Source: Cephalopachus bancanus | Lineage: Eukaryota; Chordata; Mammalia; Primates; Tarsiidae | Direction: 5' to 3' | DNA length: 64,000 nt | Assembly (NCBI GenBank): GCA_027257055.1 | Contig: JAPVLO010000895.1 | Location: 186,001 to 250,000, forward strand | In this document: piece after piece, positions 30,330 to 40,640 of the stretch | Layout: each line of letters opens with the position of its first letter | Numbering within the stretch: position 1 is the first letter of the stretch | Translations under genes and position numbers: made by a program | The notes under the pieces: model-generated | Databases searched by the model: none | The model's input: only the letters and a program-made list of their open reading frames with translations | Told to the model about the DNA's origin: nothing

Positions 30330-31325
30330 TTATCCCTCCTTTTTGGGCCGATTCTGGTCACTCTCTGTGTCCGATGGATCAATGGATGCATTTCTCACCA
30401 ATTGATCAGGGATCCAAATGGGAAATGGCTCGTCCTGTGGGAAAATGCAAAAATAGCCTCTCCCACTGGTTAGTAAAATATCAGACCTTCTCCATTTTCC
30501 TGTAAGAAGATCCTTCCATTTTACCATTGGTTTAATGGTTCATTCTGGGTTCCAGTATCTAGCCATAGCTGAATTGACTGAGGAATCCAAGTTTAAATGA
30601 TAATGAATATAGCATGGTTTAATATATGATGAGGAGAGCTGTACTTAAACTCCCCCTCTTGTAATTTAGTTATTTGATTTTTTAAAGTTTGATGAGCACT
30701 TTCCAACTACAGCTTGACCTTGAGGATTATATGGAATTCCTGTTGAGTGTGAGATGTTAAATTGGGAACAAAAGTGTTGAAAAGATTTATAAGTAGGTCC
30801 ATTGCCTGTTTTAAGTTGTTTAGGCATACTGAACTGGGAAAAACAGAAAAATAAATGTTGTACCACGTCTTTGTAAGCTTCTCCAGTCCTTGCTGAGGCT
30901 AAGATACCATGAGAAAATGTATCTACAGAAACATGTAAATATAACAATTTCCCAAAACTAGGGAGGTGGGTAACATCTATCTGCCACAAGGCATTAGGTT
31001 TCAAGCCTCGAGGATTTACTCCTCCTGGAACTGGAACAAAGGTAGGACAGGCCTTGCAATTTTTAACAATTTGTCTAGCAGTTTCTCTGTGTAAGTGAAA
31101 CTGATAACGTAAAGCAGTAGCATTTTGATGATGAATTTGATGAGAGGATTGAGCCTTAGTGACTGTTTCAGCTTCTACCACATTACAAATAGCAGGTTTT
31201 GTCAAGGCATCAGCCAATTGATTGCCCTGGTGCAGAGGTCCTGGTAGGCCAGAATGTGATCTAATATGGCCCACAAAAAATTGCTCCTCTCGGTTATGGA
31301 TAAGGTGTTGTAACTGTAATAGCAA
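30330..31325 (-). pseudogene. pol: pol integrase region (with end of RNase H), inactivated
   Basis: The minus-strand frame 30666-31325 starts with the end of RNase H, where a conserved SHSGLPGPL segment is followed by a GNQLAD segment. It then covers an HHCC-type zinc-binding region and the integrase core. The first catalytic Asp (in an IDVTH context) is present. The second is replaced by Gly (KTGNGP) and the conserved Glu after the NPQGQ motif is also replaced by Gly. The C-terminal domain continues in a separate frame, 30330-30527, after stops. The enzyme is therefore both broken and missing two of its three catalytic acids. Confidence 0.88.
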
Positions 31326-31345
31326 TTCTAAAATAGTAGTTTTGT

Positions 31346-31564
31346 TTAAAGGAATGGTAGCTGTTTCAATTTGGGGAATAGCCCCTTAACATAACATGAG
31401 TCAGTATATAAATTAAATTTAGAATGCTTCCAACTGTTGAAAGCAAATAACACTGCTTGCATCTCCGTTTTTTGTGCTGATGTTTCTGAAGTTTGCAGCA
31501 CATGAGACTCATAGTTAATAATTACTACAGCCTTTCTGTTGTAGGAGCCACCAGTAAAGACCAA
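31346..31564 (-). pseudogene. pol: pol RNase H region, broken
   Basis: A 72-residue frame holds the start of an RNase H domain. The position of the first catalytic acid reads FTGGS, so the expected Asp is Gly. An Glu in SAQKTEMQA and an Asp in YTDS are at the places of the next two catalytic acids. The domain is split by stops from RT before it and from the integrase frame after it. Confidence 0.8.
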
Positions 31565-31851
31565 AGCTGCCTATTTGAGGGGAGTTGAAGAGCAACTGCA
31601 GGGAAATATTATAGGATTTTGGTTAACAAATTTCAACAATGGATTCTTAGGTAAATGGAACAAAATCTGTCCCCTGAAACCAGTTAACGCTACTTGCTAA
31701 TCACCGCTATTTTGAAGTAAAGTTTGAAACTGAAAGTTGTCATAGAGAACAATGATATTGTGTACATCATGACCAAACAACTCAACACTTCTATGTCTTC
31801 TCTTAGTTATTAATACAGACTTTAAGTAAAGGTAAGAAGCCAATATTTTTT

Positions 31852-32835
31852 TTAGATGATGCCGGCAGGTGGCCCTTCTTGCCACAGACACCCTGTAGGA
31901 GTATAGGCAGTAGCCAGAATAATTAAGTTCCAGGGTGAACGATAGTGCAATCTTTTAAATTTCTGAGATTCAATAGCCTTTTCCACAAGTGTCAAAGCTT
32001 TACTGGCCTCTGGGGTTAAAGCCCTTTTAGAGCTTGGAGAAGGATCTTTTTGTAAGATATTAAAAAGAGGCTTTAAGTCCGCTGTAGTGACTTGTAAGAA
32101 TGGTCTAATCCAATTAATGTCTCCCAATAACTTCTGAAAATCATTTAATGTAACTAGGCAATCTGTACATAGCTGTAAAGGCTGGTGACTTACTGTCTGT
32201 GTGACCAAGACACGACCAAGATAAGTAAAAGGCGGATTAGTTTGGATTTTTTCAGGGGGGACCTTTAAGTCACAATTAGTTAGAGCAGTTATAGTTTGAT
32301 TCAGAATATCATGCAAAAGAGCACAATCTTCATGTGCCAACAAAATATCATCCATATAATGGACTAAGTCAAGGTCAGAATATTGGCTTCTAATACCTTG
32401 TAAGGTGGCATCCACAAACTTTTGACATAAGGTGGGGCTATTTTTCATACCTTGAGGTAAAACCTTCCATTGAAATCTTTGGAATGGACGCATAAAATTT
32501 TCAGAGGGTAAGCTGAATGCAAATCGTTTACAGTAGTCTGAATATAAAGGTATAGTAAAGAAACAATCTTATAAATCAATAACTATGACATTAAAGTTAG
32601 AGGGGATACTGGCAGGAGATGGCAACCCAGGTTATAATGCTCTCATAGCCTTCATGGTAGCATTTATAGTTCTTAAAACCTGTAAAAGTCTCCATTTACC
32701 AGATTTTTTCTTAATTAGAAATATTGGAGTATTCCAGGGGCTGGTAGAAGGTTCTATATGACCCGCTTCTAATTGTTGCTGAACTAGTTCTGTGGCTGCC
32801 TTAAGTTTTTCTGAGGACATTGGACATTGTTCCAC
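31852..32835 (-). pseudogene. pol: pol reverse transcriptase region, broken
   Basis: Two frames cover RT. The first (32632-32835) has the finger segment, with SPWNTPIF and [10 protein letters not shown] contexts. The second (31852-32493) has LPQGMKNSP, the catalytic YMDD at about 32347-32358 and the thumb/connection region. The stretch between them (32494-32631) is interrupted by stops. The YMDD and LPQG motifs place this in the HERV-K-like class. It cannot encode an active enzyme as it stands. Confidence 0.92.
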
Positions 32836-32894
32836 CCAAACCGGTTTGTTATATTTCCAGTTTATTGGGCTGGCAGTGTCAGGAACAATGGCCC

Positions 32895-33086
32895 CTAGAA
32901 TAAATTTGAGTAACCAATGCCTGCTCGGTCTGTCTTTTCACTAACTTGGACAGGTTCCTGTATTCCTTGTCCATCCTTACCAAGTCCCTTAAAGCGATCA
33001 TAGCCCATTTGTAACATTTGCACTGAAACTTTATCATTAGGGCTATATAAGAGCATGTCTATCTGAGTAAGAATATCTCTTCCCAT
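32895..33086 (-). pseudogene. pro: Protease C-terminal part and G-patch
   Basis: A 63-residue frame begins with the GRDIL segment typical of the end of a retroviral aspartic protease. It continues into a glycine-rich G-patch with GLGKDGQGI and a second aromatic-glycine segment. A G-patch after protease is a hallmark of betaretrovirus-like elements. It is separated from the protease start (33185-33691) by stops. Confidence 0.82.
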
Positions 33087-33184
33087 AAAGTAAAGGGAAT
33101 AGATGGGATTACATATGGGCAGAAGGTTCCTGACTTTTCCTCATATTTCCAATTTATAATCTGAGAACTTTTTGCCACTGAAAG

Positions 33185-33691
33185 CTATTGGCCAATGCCT
33201 ACAATTTCCAAAGGAGCCATCTGAGTTGGCCATGAGACAGGCCAGTCTTTTCCGGCTATACAAGAAACATCAGTGCCGGTGTCCAATAAACTTTTGATTT
33301 TGACTCCTTGTATATACAATTCTTTGTAAGGTCTTGAATTAGTTACTTCTTGAACCCAGAAAGCAACATCACTAGAGCCAAATCCAGAGTCACCCCTATG
33401 CAGGTTGGTTAAAATTTTACCTGCTTTATGATTAGGTGAGAGCAGCAATTGGGCTATTCTTTGACCTTTGTTAAACTGCACAGTTTTGCTAGGGGGAGCA
33501 ACAAGAACCTGGATTTCTCCTGTGTAATCCAAATCCACCACTCCAGGAATAATGGAAATTCCTTGTAAAGACGAGGAACTTCTACCCAATATAATGCCCA
33601 CTATTCCTTTCAGGAGAGGGCCTTTTACTCCCATAGGAATTGGGGTCACTGGAACGTCTGGGGTTAATATTGTAGTGGTGGAGGAACACAA
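33185..33691 (-). pseudogene. pro: dUTPase and N-terminal protease, the longest intact stretch of pro
   Basis: A 168-residue frame. Residues about 22-106 look like a dUTPase: a GVVDLDYTGEI motif at 50-60, KGQRIAQLL at 75-83 and the glycine-rich RGDSGFGSSD at 99-108. The aspartic protease follows, with the catalytic LLDTGTD at 135-141. The flap and C-terminal half are in another frame downstream. A dUTPase joined before protease is normal for betaretroviruses. The frame lacks an intact start and end, so it is a fragment. Confidence 0.9.
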
Positions 33692-34023
33692 GTCCAGTCC
33701 TGCACTCCCTGGAGTGGCTCAGATGAGCTCTGTGATGGAACAAAAGGAATGAACGGGTTCATGGCTGTTGCTGCCCTTATTGTTGCTTGGCGCTGGGGCT
33801 GGCCCCTCCAGGAGTTTCCCTGAACTGGGACAGCCTGGTCCTGTGTTACAGGGGTACCATTCTTATGAAATTTTGATTGGCAATCCCGGACCCAGTGGAA
33901 GCCGTTTTGGCATTTTGTGCATATTGTTTTTGGCCAATTCATTCCAGGTGGCAGTGTTGCACTAGGCATATTGGTAGCACTTTGTCTGGCTGGACATTTT
34001 TTACTTTTATGACCAAATTGTCC
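33664..34023 (-). pseudogene. gag: gag nucleocapsid region, first zinc knuckle interrupted
   Basis: The frame 33664-33969 carries a CCHC-type zinc knuckle (CTKCQNGFHWVRDC). The first knuckle lies just upstream at about 33970-34030 and is interrupted by an in-frame stop where a zinc-binding Cys would be expected. A proline- and glutamine-rich tail follows and overlaps the pro frame, as expected where frameshifting joins gag and pro. Confidence 0.85.
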
Positions 34024-34653
34024 TCAATTACAGCATGAAATAGCAGAAAAAACCTTGTTCTTATTACCCCCCTGCATATTTTGAATTACTTGAGAAAAAG
34101 ATTCCCCTTTAAGGGCAGTGGCCATAGCCATGTCCTCTAAATAAGCTGGGCTTATATTGGCACATTGTCTGATAAAGCCAGTAATGTGCCCCGTTTTCCT
34201 TATAGGTCTAATAAGAGCCTGACAAGTATTATTAGCACTTTCAAAGACCAGCTGCTTAATTAATGTATTGGCAGATTCTTCACTAGAAATGACCCGACTG
34301 ACAGCAGTAGTTAACCTGGCAAGAAAATTCTCATAATTTTCATCAGCCTGTTGTCTAATATTAGATAAAAAGGAAGTTTGAGTTGACTCAGCAGGCAATT
34401 TTTTCCAAGCCTTGATAGCACAATCAGAAATTTGATTAAATACCATTTTTGGTAACAGTGATTGAGCATTATGAGTATTAAAAATTCCAGTTCCCATGAG
34501 CATGTCTTTCTCAATTATAAATGTACCTGGAAGTCGATTTAAGTTTTGAGTCACTTGGAATTGTAACTGGTCCTCATATTCTATTTTCCACAGTAAGTAG
34601 TCACCTCCAGACAAGCAGCTTTTGGCCAATTGTTGCCAGTCAAGGGTAGTCAT
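34024..34653 (-). pseudogene. gag: gag capsid region
   Basis: A 209-residue frame matches the capsid by position. It contains a major-homology-like segment (IRQQADENYENFLARL, about residues 99-114) followed by the helical C-terminal domain. It overlaps the end of the matrix frame (34640-35329) by 14 bases in a different frame, so a frameshift separates the two. Confidence 0.85.
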
Positions 34654-35385
34654 CCATCAAGAAGCAAATTGATCTAAAATAGTGAATGTATAAGGGGCTA
34701 GAGGGCCGTGTTTTGTACTTGCCTCTCTTAGCTCTTTTTTTGTAGGGCAGTGCTTCCCAGACTCTCACGTGTTCTCCATTGTAACCAGGTGTGAGAACTA
34801 CAGGAAAGCCTGCTGAGAGACTGAAATCTCCCTCTTTTTCTGCTTCAACTCGAGCTGCCTGTATACCAAACAGATAAGGAGTAACTCGTTCTAAAGGCAA
34901 AGGCATTTGCTTGCCTGGAAAAACCTGTAAGGGAAGCTTATTAGAGTTGTTAAATGAATGGCTTATAGCAGGAATGTGAGTATAGGTTGGAGGGGAGTCA
35001 CCTTCCATGTTTCCCTCAGCCTGAGGGTCCTGTGGAACAAGGGTATCATCAGCTGAAGGTGGTGCAGAGGTGGCGGCAAAGAGGAAAGTATCAGAGTCCT
35101 CTTCATCATCGTATTCAGCAGTCTTCTTGGAGAGAAACTTATCATAATCGTGCTGTGGGTCTAAAGCATCTTTAATTAAATTCCACAAGACAAAAGCATC
35201 AGAGGGAACTTCATCAGACCCATGGTTAGTGTAATACAGTATAAGCTCCTGTCCCACCTTAGACCAGATTTCTAGATTCACTGTCCCCTCTTCAGGAAAT
35301 GACAGGCACTGCTCCTGGACAAAATGCAAAAATCGGGTTAAATCAACAGAAGAGATTTAGTTCCTCGCTTAGAAAGATTATTCAT
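34640..35385 (-). pseudogene. gag: gag matrix and linker region
   Basis: A 229-residue frame (34640-35329) has a matrix-like N-terminus (FPEEGTVNLEIWSKVG), then an acidic and proline-rich linker. A likely original start codon is at 35383-35385, since a basic N-terminal segment follows it in a frame that is broken near 35340. The start is inference from this segment and its distance from the primer binding site. Confidence 0.8.
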
Positions 35386-35569
35386 TAAGATACTGATGAA
35401 CATTATATGTTCCTTACATTGACTCTGGCCCATGATTATATCACGGCTCTGGCTTCACAAAACTTGGCTTACCCATTCTTGCTCTGCCTGTCTCTACAGA
35501 GGGGCCTGCAGTACCCTGGGTAAGATCCTAGACGCCCTGAAACTAGAAAAAAAGCTTACTTTTCCAGGG
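35386..35569 (-). other. Proviral leader between primer binding site and gag
   Basis: About 180 bp of untranslated leader, in the usual place for a packaging signal and major splice donor. I cannot identify either with confidence. Confidence 0.6.
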
Positions 35570-35587
35570 CCCCACGTTTGGGTGCCA
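35570..35587 (-). other. Primer binding site, Lys-tRNA type
   Basis: On the minus strand this reads TGGCACCCAAACGTGGGG, two bases after the end of the 5' LTR. It closely resembles the site complementary to tRNA-Lys used by HERV-K elements, with small changes. Confidence 0.9.
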
Positions 35588-35589
35588 AT

Positions 35590-37156
35590 TGCGTGGGGTC
35601 TGCCCCTGCAGAGAGATTTAGGGGGTCTTGGGAGATGTGGCGGCGTCAGTGATTATTCTGGAGAAAGAAAGAGACAAGGGGAGAAAGAAAGACTGAATTC
35701 TGTCTAGTGCAGAAGCCATTTAGTGAGACAAACCTTAAGCCTTTTATCCCAAATTTTCACAGGTTAAATCACAAGACTTTCACATGAGCACAAAGCCAGG
35801 GGGGTGAGGGTCATCCCCCACCCACCAGGTGTTTCCTCAAGCATGAGGAAGGACAATCCCAGTTAAATCACAAAACTTTTACATGAACACAAAGCCAGGT
35901 GGATGAGGGGTGTCCCACACCTACCAGGCATTTTCTCAAGGATGAGGAAGGGCAATACCAATTAAATCACAAGAAATTTACATGAACACAAAGCCAGGTG
36001 GATGAGGGGCGTCCCCCACCCACCAGGTGTTTCCTCAAGCATGAGGAAGGACGATCCCAAAATTATCTCACTTTTCCTCATGCTTGGTTAATATTCCTCA
36101 AAAGTAATACAATAATTCTAATATCATAATATTCTAATAATAAATAATATAAAATTATGCATACACAATACCTAATGACCAACGTAAATCCTAATTTTTT
36201 CTATTTTACACTAATTCTACTTACTCTGTAGAAACTCTTTATTATAGCCCAAACCAGTTCCTAAAGAATGTGACCCAGTCAAAAGATCACACTGAGCCAT
36301 TTTTAGGAACAATTGATTACAATCTCTTAACAAAATGGCTGTTCTAAAATCCTATATATCTATTTTAACTTCTATAAAAGTTTCTAATTTCTAATCTTAA
36401 TATATAAAGCTGACCATCAGCAATAAATCTTCTAAAAATAAAACCCAAATATAAACTGTAAGTTGTATTAAAACCAAAACATAAATGTAGAAAATTGAAA
36501 CAATGAAATTTCTAAAGTTAGCTGTGTTCTTATTAAACCTCAATATATCACATTTGATCATGCTTGAACTAACATAGTTCACTGACGTAGTATAATCTAT
36601 TCTACAATATTTTTAAGAGTAAAATAAATTCAATTTCTATAATAAGTATAAAAACCCTAAACTAACTGTAGCTAAAACCGGTTTACAGGAATGCAGCCCA
36701 GAAATGTACTGGGCCCTTAGGAATGTGGCCCAGCCCAAGGTTCATGCTGGGCCATTTCTGGCAACTCTAGATAATCATCTATACCATCTAAAGCTGAAAA
36801 CAGCTCTCCACATGTATATATTAATTTTACAAATATACTTTTAAATCTTATAAAGAAGCTTGTACCATATAGAAGGCTCCCAAATGTGACCTGAGTTTGA
36901 ACTGTGTTAAGTTTAAAGCTGAAACTGTAGTCTGTGAGAAACAGGAACAATGGACTCCTAAAGTAAGCCATGCCTGTTATACTCTCAGAGTTTCATGCCT
37001 AGATCATCAAAATTCCTTCTAATTAGACAGGCTAAGTGGCAAAAAAGGGAGGAGGGAAAGGGTCAAGAGCTCCTGAACACATCCTAGTGGTCTCAGGCTC
37101 CACAGCCCACCTTGATCCCTAACGTTCAGGTGGGTATCCATGGCCAGCTCCCAACA
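35590..37156 (-). repeat. 5' LTR of the provirus, with three copies of a 99-bp segment
   Basis: It starts on the minus strand with TGTTGGGAGC at 37156 and ends with ACGCA at 35590, just before the primer binding site. It is about 190 bp longer than the 3' LTR, chiefly because a segment of about 99 bp is present three times (35763-36060). A GGGATAAAAGG motif lies near 35739-35749 on the minus strand and could be a TATA element. Confidence 0.92.
35763..36060 (-). repeat. Three tandem 99-bp copies in the 5' LTR
   Basis: Copies at about 35763-35861, 35862-35960 and 35961-36060 each contain a TTAAATCACAA start, an ACACAAAGCCAGG block, a CACCAGG block and a TCAAG-ATGAGGAAGG block. The 3' LTR has a single copy at 26786-26885. 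Copies 2 and 3 share changes (for example AGGTGGATGAGGGG) not found in copy 1. Confidence 0.92.
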
Positions 37157-38655
37157 ATCCCTGCCACACAGCACAAGGAATCACCCTCAGGGATGGGATA
37201 TGAAAAGTCACTTTCCAGCCTGTCGTTTGTGGGAGGTTTCAAAGTTGGCCACCAGACAGGTCTGTCCCGCACCTTTGGCCATGGGCCCTCAGAAGGCTTG
37301 CCTTCACCCTCCACACTCGTGCCCCATGACAAAGACGGATGTGAGCTCACAGAGCAGATAGCCTTGAGTTAGGGCGGCCATCAGTCACAGAGTGATCAAA
37401 GTGGTCCAGCAACACCACAGCTGGCCCAGGTTTCGGTGGCCCATTCTAGCACATTCGGGTGGAAAATGGGCCCCTTCCTCTCCCATCTTCCCAATCGTCC
37501 CCTGGCTTACAAAGACCTTTCCCTGGGGAACTATGCACACCCCTCTTGACAAACGTGGGAGGCGTCGTTTTGTCACCAGAATCTCCGTCACGTGGTCTGG
37601 TGCATGATGGCACGATTGTGGCTCTCTGGACCTTAATCTACAGGGCTCAGGCAGTCATCCTTCCTCAGCCACCGAGCAGCCGGGTCTCCGGAGGCCACTA
37701 TGCCTGACTCGACATTGAGGACCTCACTGAGAGGTGGCCATGTCTCGTGGGCTGGTCTCTCACTCCTGGGCTCAGGCAACACCCCTGCCTCTGCCTTCCA
37801 AGGTGCATGGCTGACAGCCATGAGCCACAGTGGTCAGCCAGGATTCACACATTCTGTCAGTGGGGGCAACACAAAGGAATGCCCCGGGACAAAGACCACC
37901 ACATCCCCTGTAGCCAGGACCCTGGGCTCCACCACGTGCAACTCCAATGTTTGCATTCTGGGTAGTGACGAGGTCTCACTATGTGAACCAGGATGGTCTC
38001 GAATACCTAGCTTCCAGGGGTCCCCTGCCTCGGCCTCCCAAAGCCACAGCCCAATTGTCTGCTATCCACCATCTTTTGGGAACCCTGCTCCCAAGGGTGC
38101 AGCCTTCTTTCCAAATAAACTTTGTTCACGATGATCTCCAACTCCATGCACAAATGGATGCTCTATTTTTTTCCCTTTTTTCTTTGAGTCAGTGTCTCAC
38201 TCCATCGCACCGGCTTTAGGGTGGTGGCTCCCTCCCAGACACAACAGCCTTAGCCACCGGGCTCCAGTGGGTCTTTCCCCAGCCTTCCAAGGAGCCAGAA
38301 TGACAGGTGTGTGCCACCACACTTGGATCATTTGGGATGGAGGGTAGAGATGAGTGCTTGCACAGTTGCCTGTGTAGGTCTCAGCCCGCTGGCTTGGGCC
38401 GACCACTGGCCTCGGTATCCCAAAGCACTGGGATGATGAGGCTGAGCCCCCAAGCCTGGCCTCGATCCTTTGTTGAAAACAAACCAGAAGGCCTGGTGCT
38501 GCCTTCCACACATGGAATCCCAGTGCTCTAAGAGTCCGAGGTGGGAGGATGGCTGGACACCAGGAGCCTATGTCCAGTCCGAGCCATGCAGGGAGACCGT
38601 GTCTCCACACCCATCCAAACTATGTGTCTGGGGTCGAGGTGCCCATCATCCCGGC

Positions 38656-38985
38656 ACCACCACAACCTCCACCACCACAGGCCGGGCTCAGGAGCTAGGC
38701 CTGGCATGCAGGCCTTTCAGAGGCCCAGGCGAGTGGATGGCCTGAACCTACAGGTTCAACAATAGCCAGGGACATGTGGTGAGACATTGTCTCAGTCATC
38801 AAAAATAAATCCAAAGATTAGCCAGGCATGGTGGCACAGGCCTGTGGTTCCAGCCACTTGGTGGGCCGAGGCAGGAAGATCACCTGAGCTGGGCAGGTGG
38901 AGTCTGAGGTGGCCATGAGCATGCCCCTGCTCTCCGGCCTGGGTGACAGAGGGGTTTTGACTCCAAATGATAATCAGCACCACCA
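38656..38985 (+). repeat. Collapsed macrosatellite unit reduced to module D
   Basis: At about 38653-38656 the middle of J in unit 8 joins a CAC-rich linker and then a complete sense SINE matching module D. After its AAT and CAC tail, at about 38980-38990, the sequence joins the last third of module K and then the tract of unit 9. Everything else of this unit is missing. Both junctions lie in CAC/CCACC-rich sequence, which suggests microhomology- or slippage-based deletion. Confidence 0.82.
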
Positions 38986-39118
38986 CCACTCAAAGTGGGG
39001 TCCACCACTGGGGGAGAACTGGAGCTGGAAGCTGCTGAGCTTGTGGAACCCTCATATGTGGGGGAGGGGAAGTACTGAGGGAAGAATGTTTGCAGGAGAA
39101 TGAATTTCTTTGTTGTCT

Positions 39119-39126
39119 TAGATTTT
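39119..39126 (+). repeat. Target-site duplication, left copy (TAGATTTT)
   Basis: Eight bases repeated exactly at 39425-39432, on the far side of the antisense SINE. Confidence 0.78.
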
Positions 39127-39424
39127 TTCTTTTTTTCTTTTTTTTTTTTTGAGTTGGAGTCTCATTCTGTCACCCAGACTGGAGTGCAGTGGCAGCTTCC
39201 AGTCACCGCAGCCTCGCTTGCTGGGATCGGGCCATCCTTCCACCTCAGCCTTCCGAGTAGCTGGAATTACAGGCGTGCGCTACCACGCCTGGCTAATTTT
39301 TTGATTTTACTGTAGAGATGAGGTCTCGCCTGCCCAGGCGGGTCTTGAACCCGCGGGCTCAGGCAATTCACTCACCTCAGCCTCCCAAAGGTGCAGGATT
39401 ACAGGCTGAGCTACCGAGCCCGGC
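39127..39424 (-). mobile_element. Dimeric 7SL-type SINE, young subfamily, antisense in tract L of unit 9
   Basis: A T-rich segment (A tail on the minus strand), then both arms antisense, ending at the conserved 5' end. The diagnostic changes match the copies at 22783 and 40641. It is flanked by the 8-bp repeat TAGATTTT. Its exact insertion site differs from those in units 3 and 7, so it is an independent event. Confidence 0.9.
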
Positions 39425-40621
39425 TAGATTTTCTCTTTCTTTCTTCCTTTTCCCCTCTCTTGTGTACTCACTAGGTAGACCTGGCAGTTCTCAAATCACC
39501 CAACTCAGGCCTCCCTCTTGACCCCGGCCTCCCAAACTGCTGTGATCACAGGCCTTCAATTTGGTCGACAACCTGTTCTTCCTGCCTGGTATTGAACTCT
39601 GGGCCTGAGGCGATTCTCCTGCAAATGCCTACCCTCATCCAAGGCTTTTCTGGGTTTGGCTTGGGGTACAGGTGGGGGCTTGCTATGGTGTCAAGCCTGG
39701 TCTCAGCAACTGGGCTCTGGCCATCTCCTGTCTCGGCCACCCAGAGTGCTGAAGAGACAGGCGTGAGTTGTCCGGTTGGCCCCCCATGAAGGTTTGACTG
39801 TCACACCCTCCCTTTCCCAGAGGTGACCCCTGGATTAGCAAGCAGGCCCAGTCTGGGGATTGAGGTGGGCAGAGTGGTGGCTGCCCCGTGGAGACACAGC
39901 ACTGCACCAGGCCCTCCCATGTGGTGGGATCAGTGGTCGAATCCAGCTGCCTTCTCCAGGATCCTGGATCATCTGAAGGGAGTGGGTCCTATGGTGAATC
40001 CTCGAGAGGGGTGTGAAGGCCAGGCATGAGGGCTCACACATGTCGTCCTGGTGCTTGGAAGGGTGAGGCGAGAGGATGGCCTTATCACCCAGCTTCAAGA
40101 CCAGCCTGAGCACCTTGGCGAGACCCCATCTCTACAAGAAGCCAAAAAACAAGCCGATCATGGTGGTGCACACCTGTTGTTTCGGTCACTTATGATGCTG
40201 CAGTGGAAGGATCGCCGGAGCCCAGCTGGTGGAGGTCCCATTGGCTGACAGAGGGCCCATGCACTCTGGCCTGGGTGACAGAGTAGGACACCAACTCAGA
40301 ATAATAATACCAACCAGCACCACCACAACCACAGGCTGGGTTCAAGGGCTCAGACTGGCATCTTGGCTCTTAGGAGGCCGAGGTGGGTGGACAGCCAGAG
40401 CCTGCAGGGTAAAGACCAGCCTGGGACACTGGGTGAGACCATATGTCGGCCATCAAAAATAAATCCAAAGATTAGCCGGGCATGATGTAGCAGGCCTGTG
40501 GTTCCAGTCACATGGGGTGCCAAGGCTGGAGGATCGCCTGAGCCTGGCAGGTGGAGTCTGCGGTGCTTGTGAACGTGCCCTTGTGCTCCGGCCTCAGCAA
40601 CAGAGTGAAATTCTGACTCTA

Positions 40622-40640
40622 AATAATAATAGTCACTTCC
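40622..40640 (+). repeat. Target-site duplication, left copy (AATAATAATAGTCACTTCC)
   Basis: Nineteen bases in the AAT-rich tail of module D, repeated at 40930-40948 after the SINE. Confidence 0.92.

Larger units (their letters stand above)
28864..30391 (-). pseudogene. env: Decayed env surface-protein region
   Basis: Several short minus-strand frames (30188-30391, 29738-30007, 29195-29470, 28864-29208) cover the expected region after pol. The first starts within the end of the integrase frame, in a different frame, and encodes an arginine-rich segment. This resembles the overlapping env start of HERV-K-type elements. Later pieces contain several tryptophans and an N-x-S/T site. The gene is broken by stops and frameshifts and interrupted by the SINE at 29487-29787. 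No functional envelope can be made from it as it stands. Confidence 0.75.
26622..37156 (-). mobile_element. Defective class II (HERV-K-like, betaretrovirus-type) provirus
   Basis: A full-length but decayed provirus lies on the minus strand, with two LTRs, primer binding site, gag, dUTPase-protease, pol, env and polypurine tract in the usual order. The Lys-type primer binding site, dUTPase fused before protease, G-patch after protease and YMDD in RT place it among HERV-K/HML-type elements. The group cannot be settled by eye. LTRs of about 1.4 kb are longer than those I associate with most HML groups, and a MER11/HML-8-type LTR is one candidate. Over the roughly 450 bp I compared, the LTRs differ at about 8 to 9 percent of positions by hand count. 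No gene is intact. No clear 6-bp target duplication was found. Confidence 0.93.
25389..38655 (+). repeat. Macrosatellite unit 8 (split by the provirus, truncated in J)
   Basis: L, A, B, C and D run from 25389 to about 26610. The provirus occupies 26622-37156. Module E resumes at about 37157 and F, G, H and I follow, with I at about 38166-38466. J starts at about 38490 and stops at about 38655, where the sequence switches to a module D. Without the provirus the unit would have the usual spacing, which shows a single insertion into an existing unit. Confidence 0.85.

Noticed and set aside
26622..37156. A recently inserted or intact provirus
   Set aside because: The LTRs differ at several percent of positions, all genes have stops or frameshifts, two integrase catalytic acids and one RNase H acid are replaced, and a SINE splits env.
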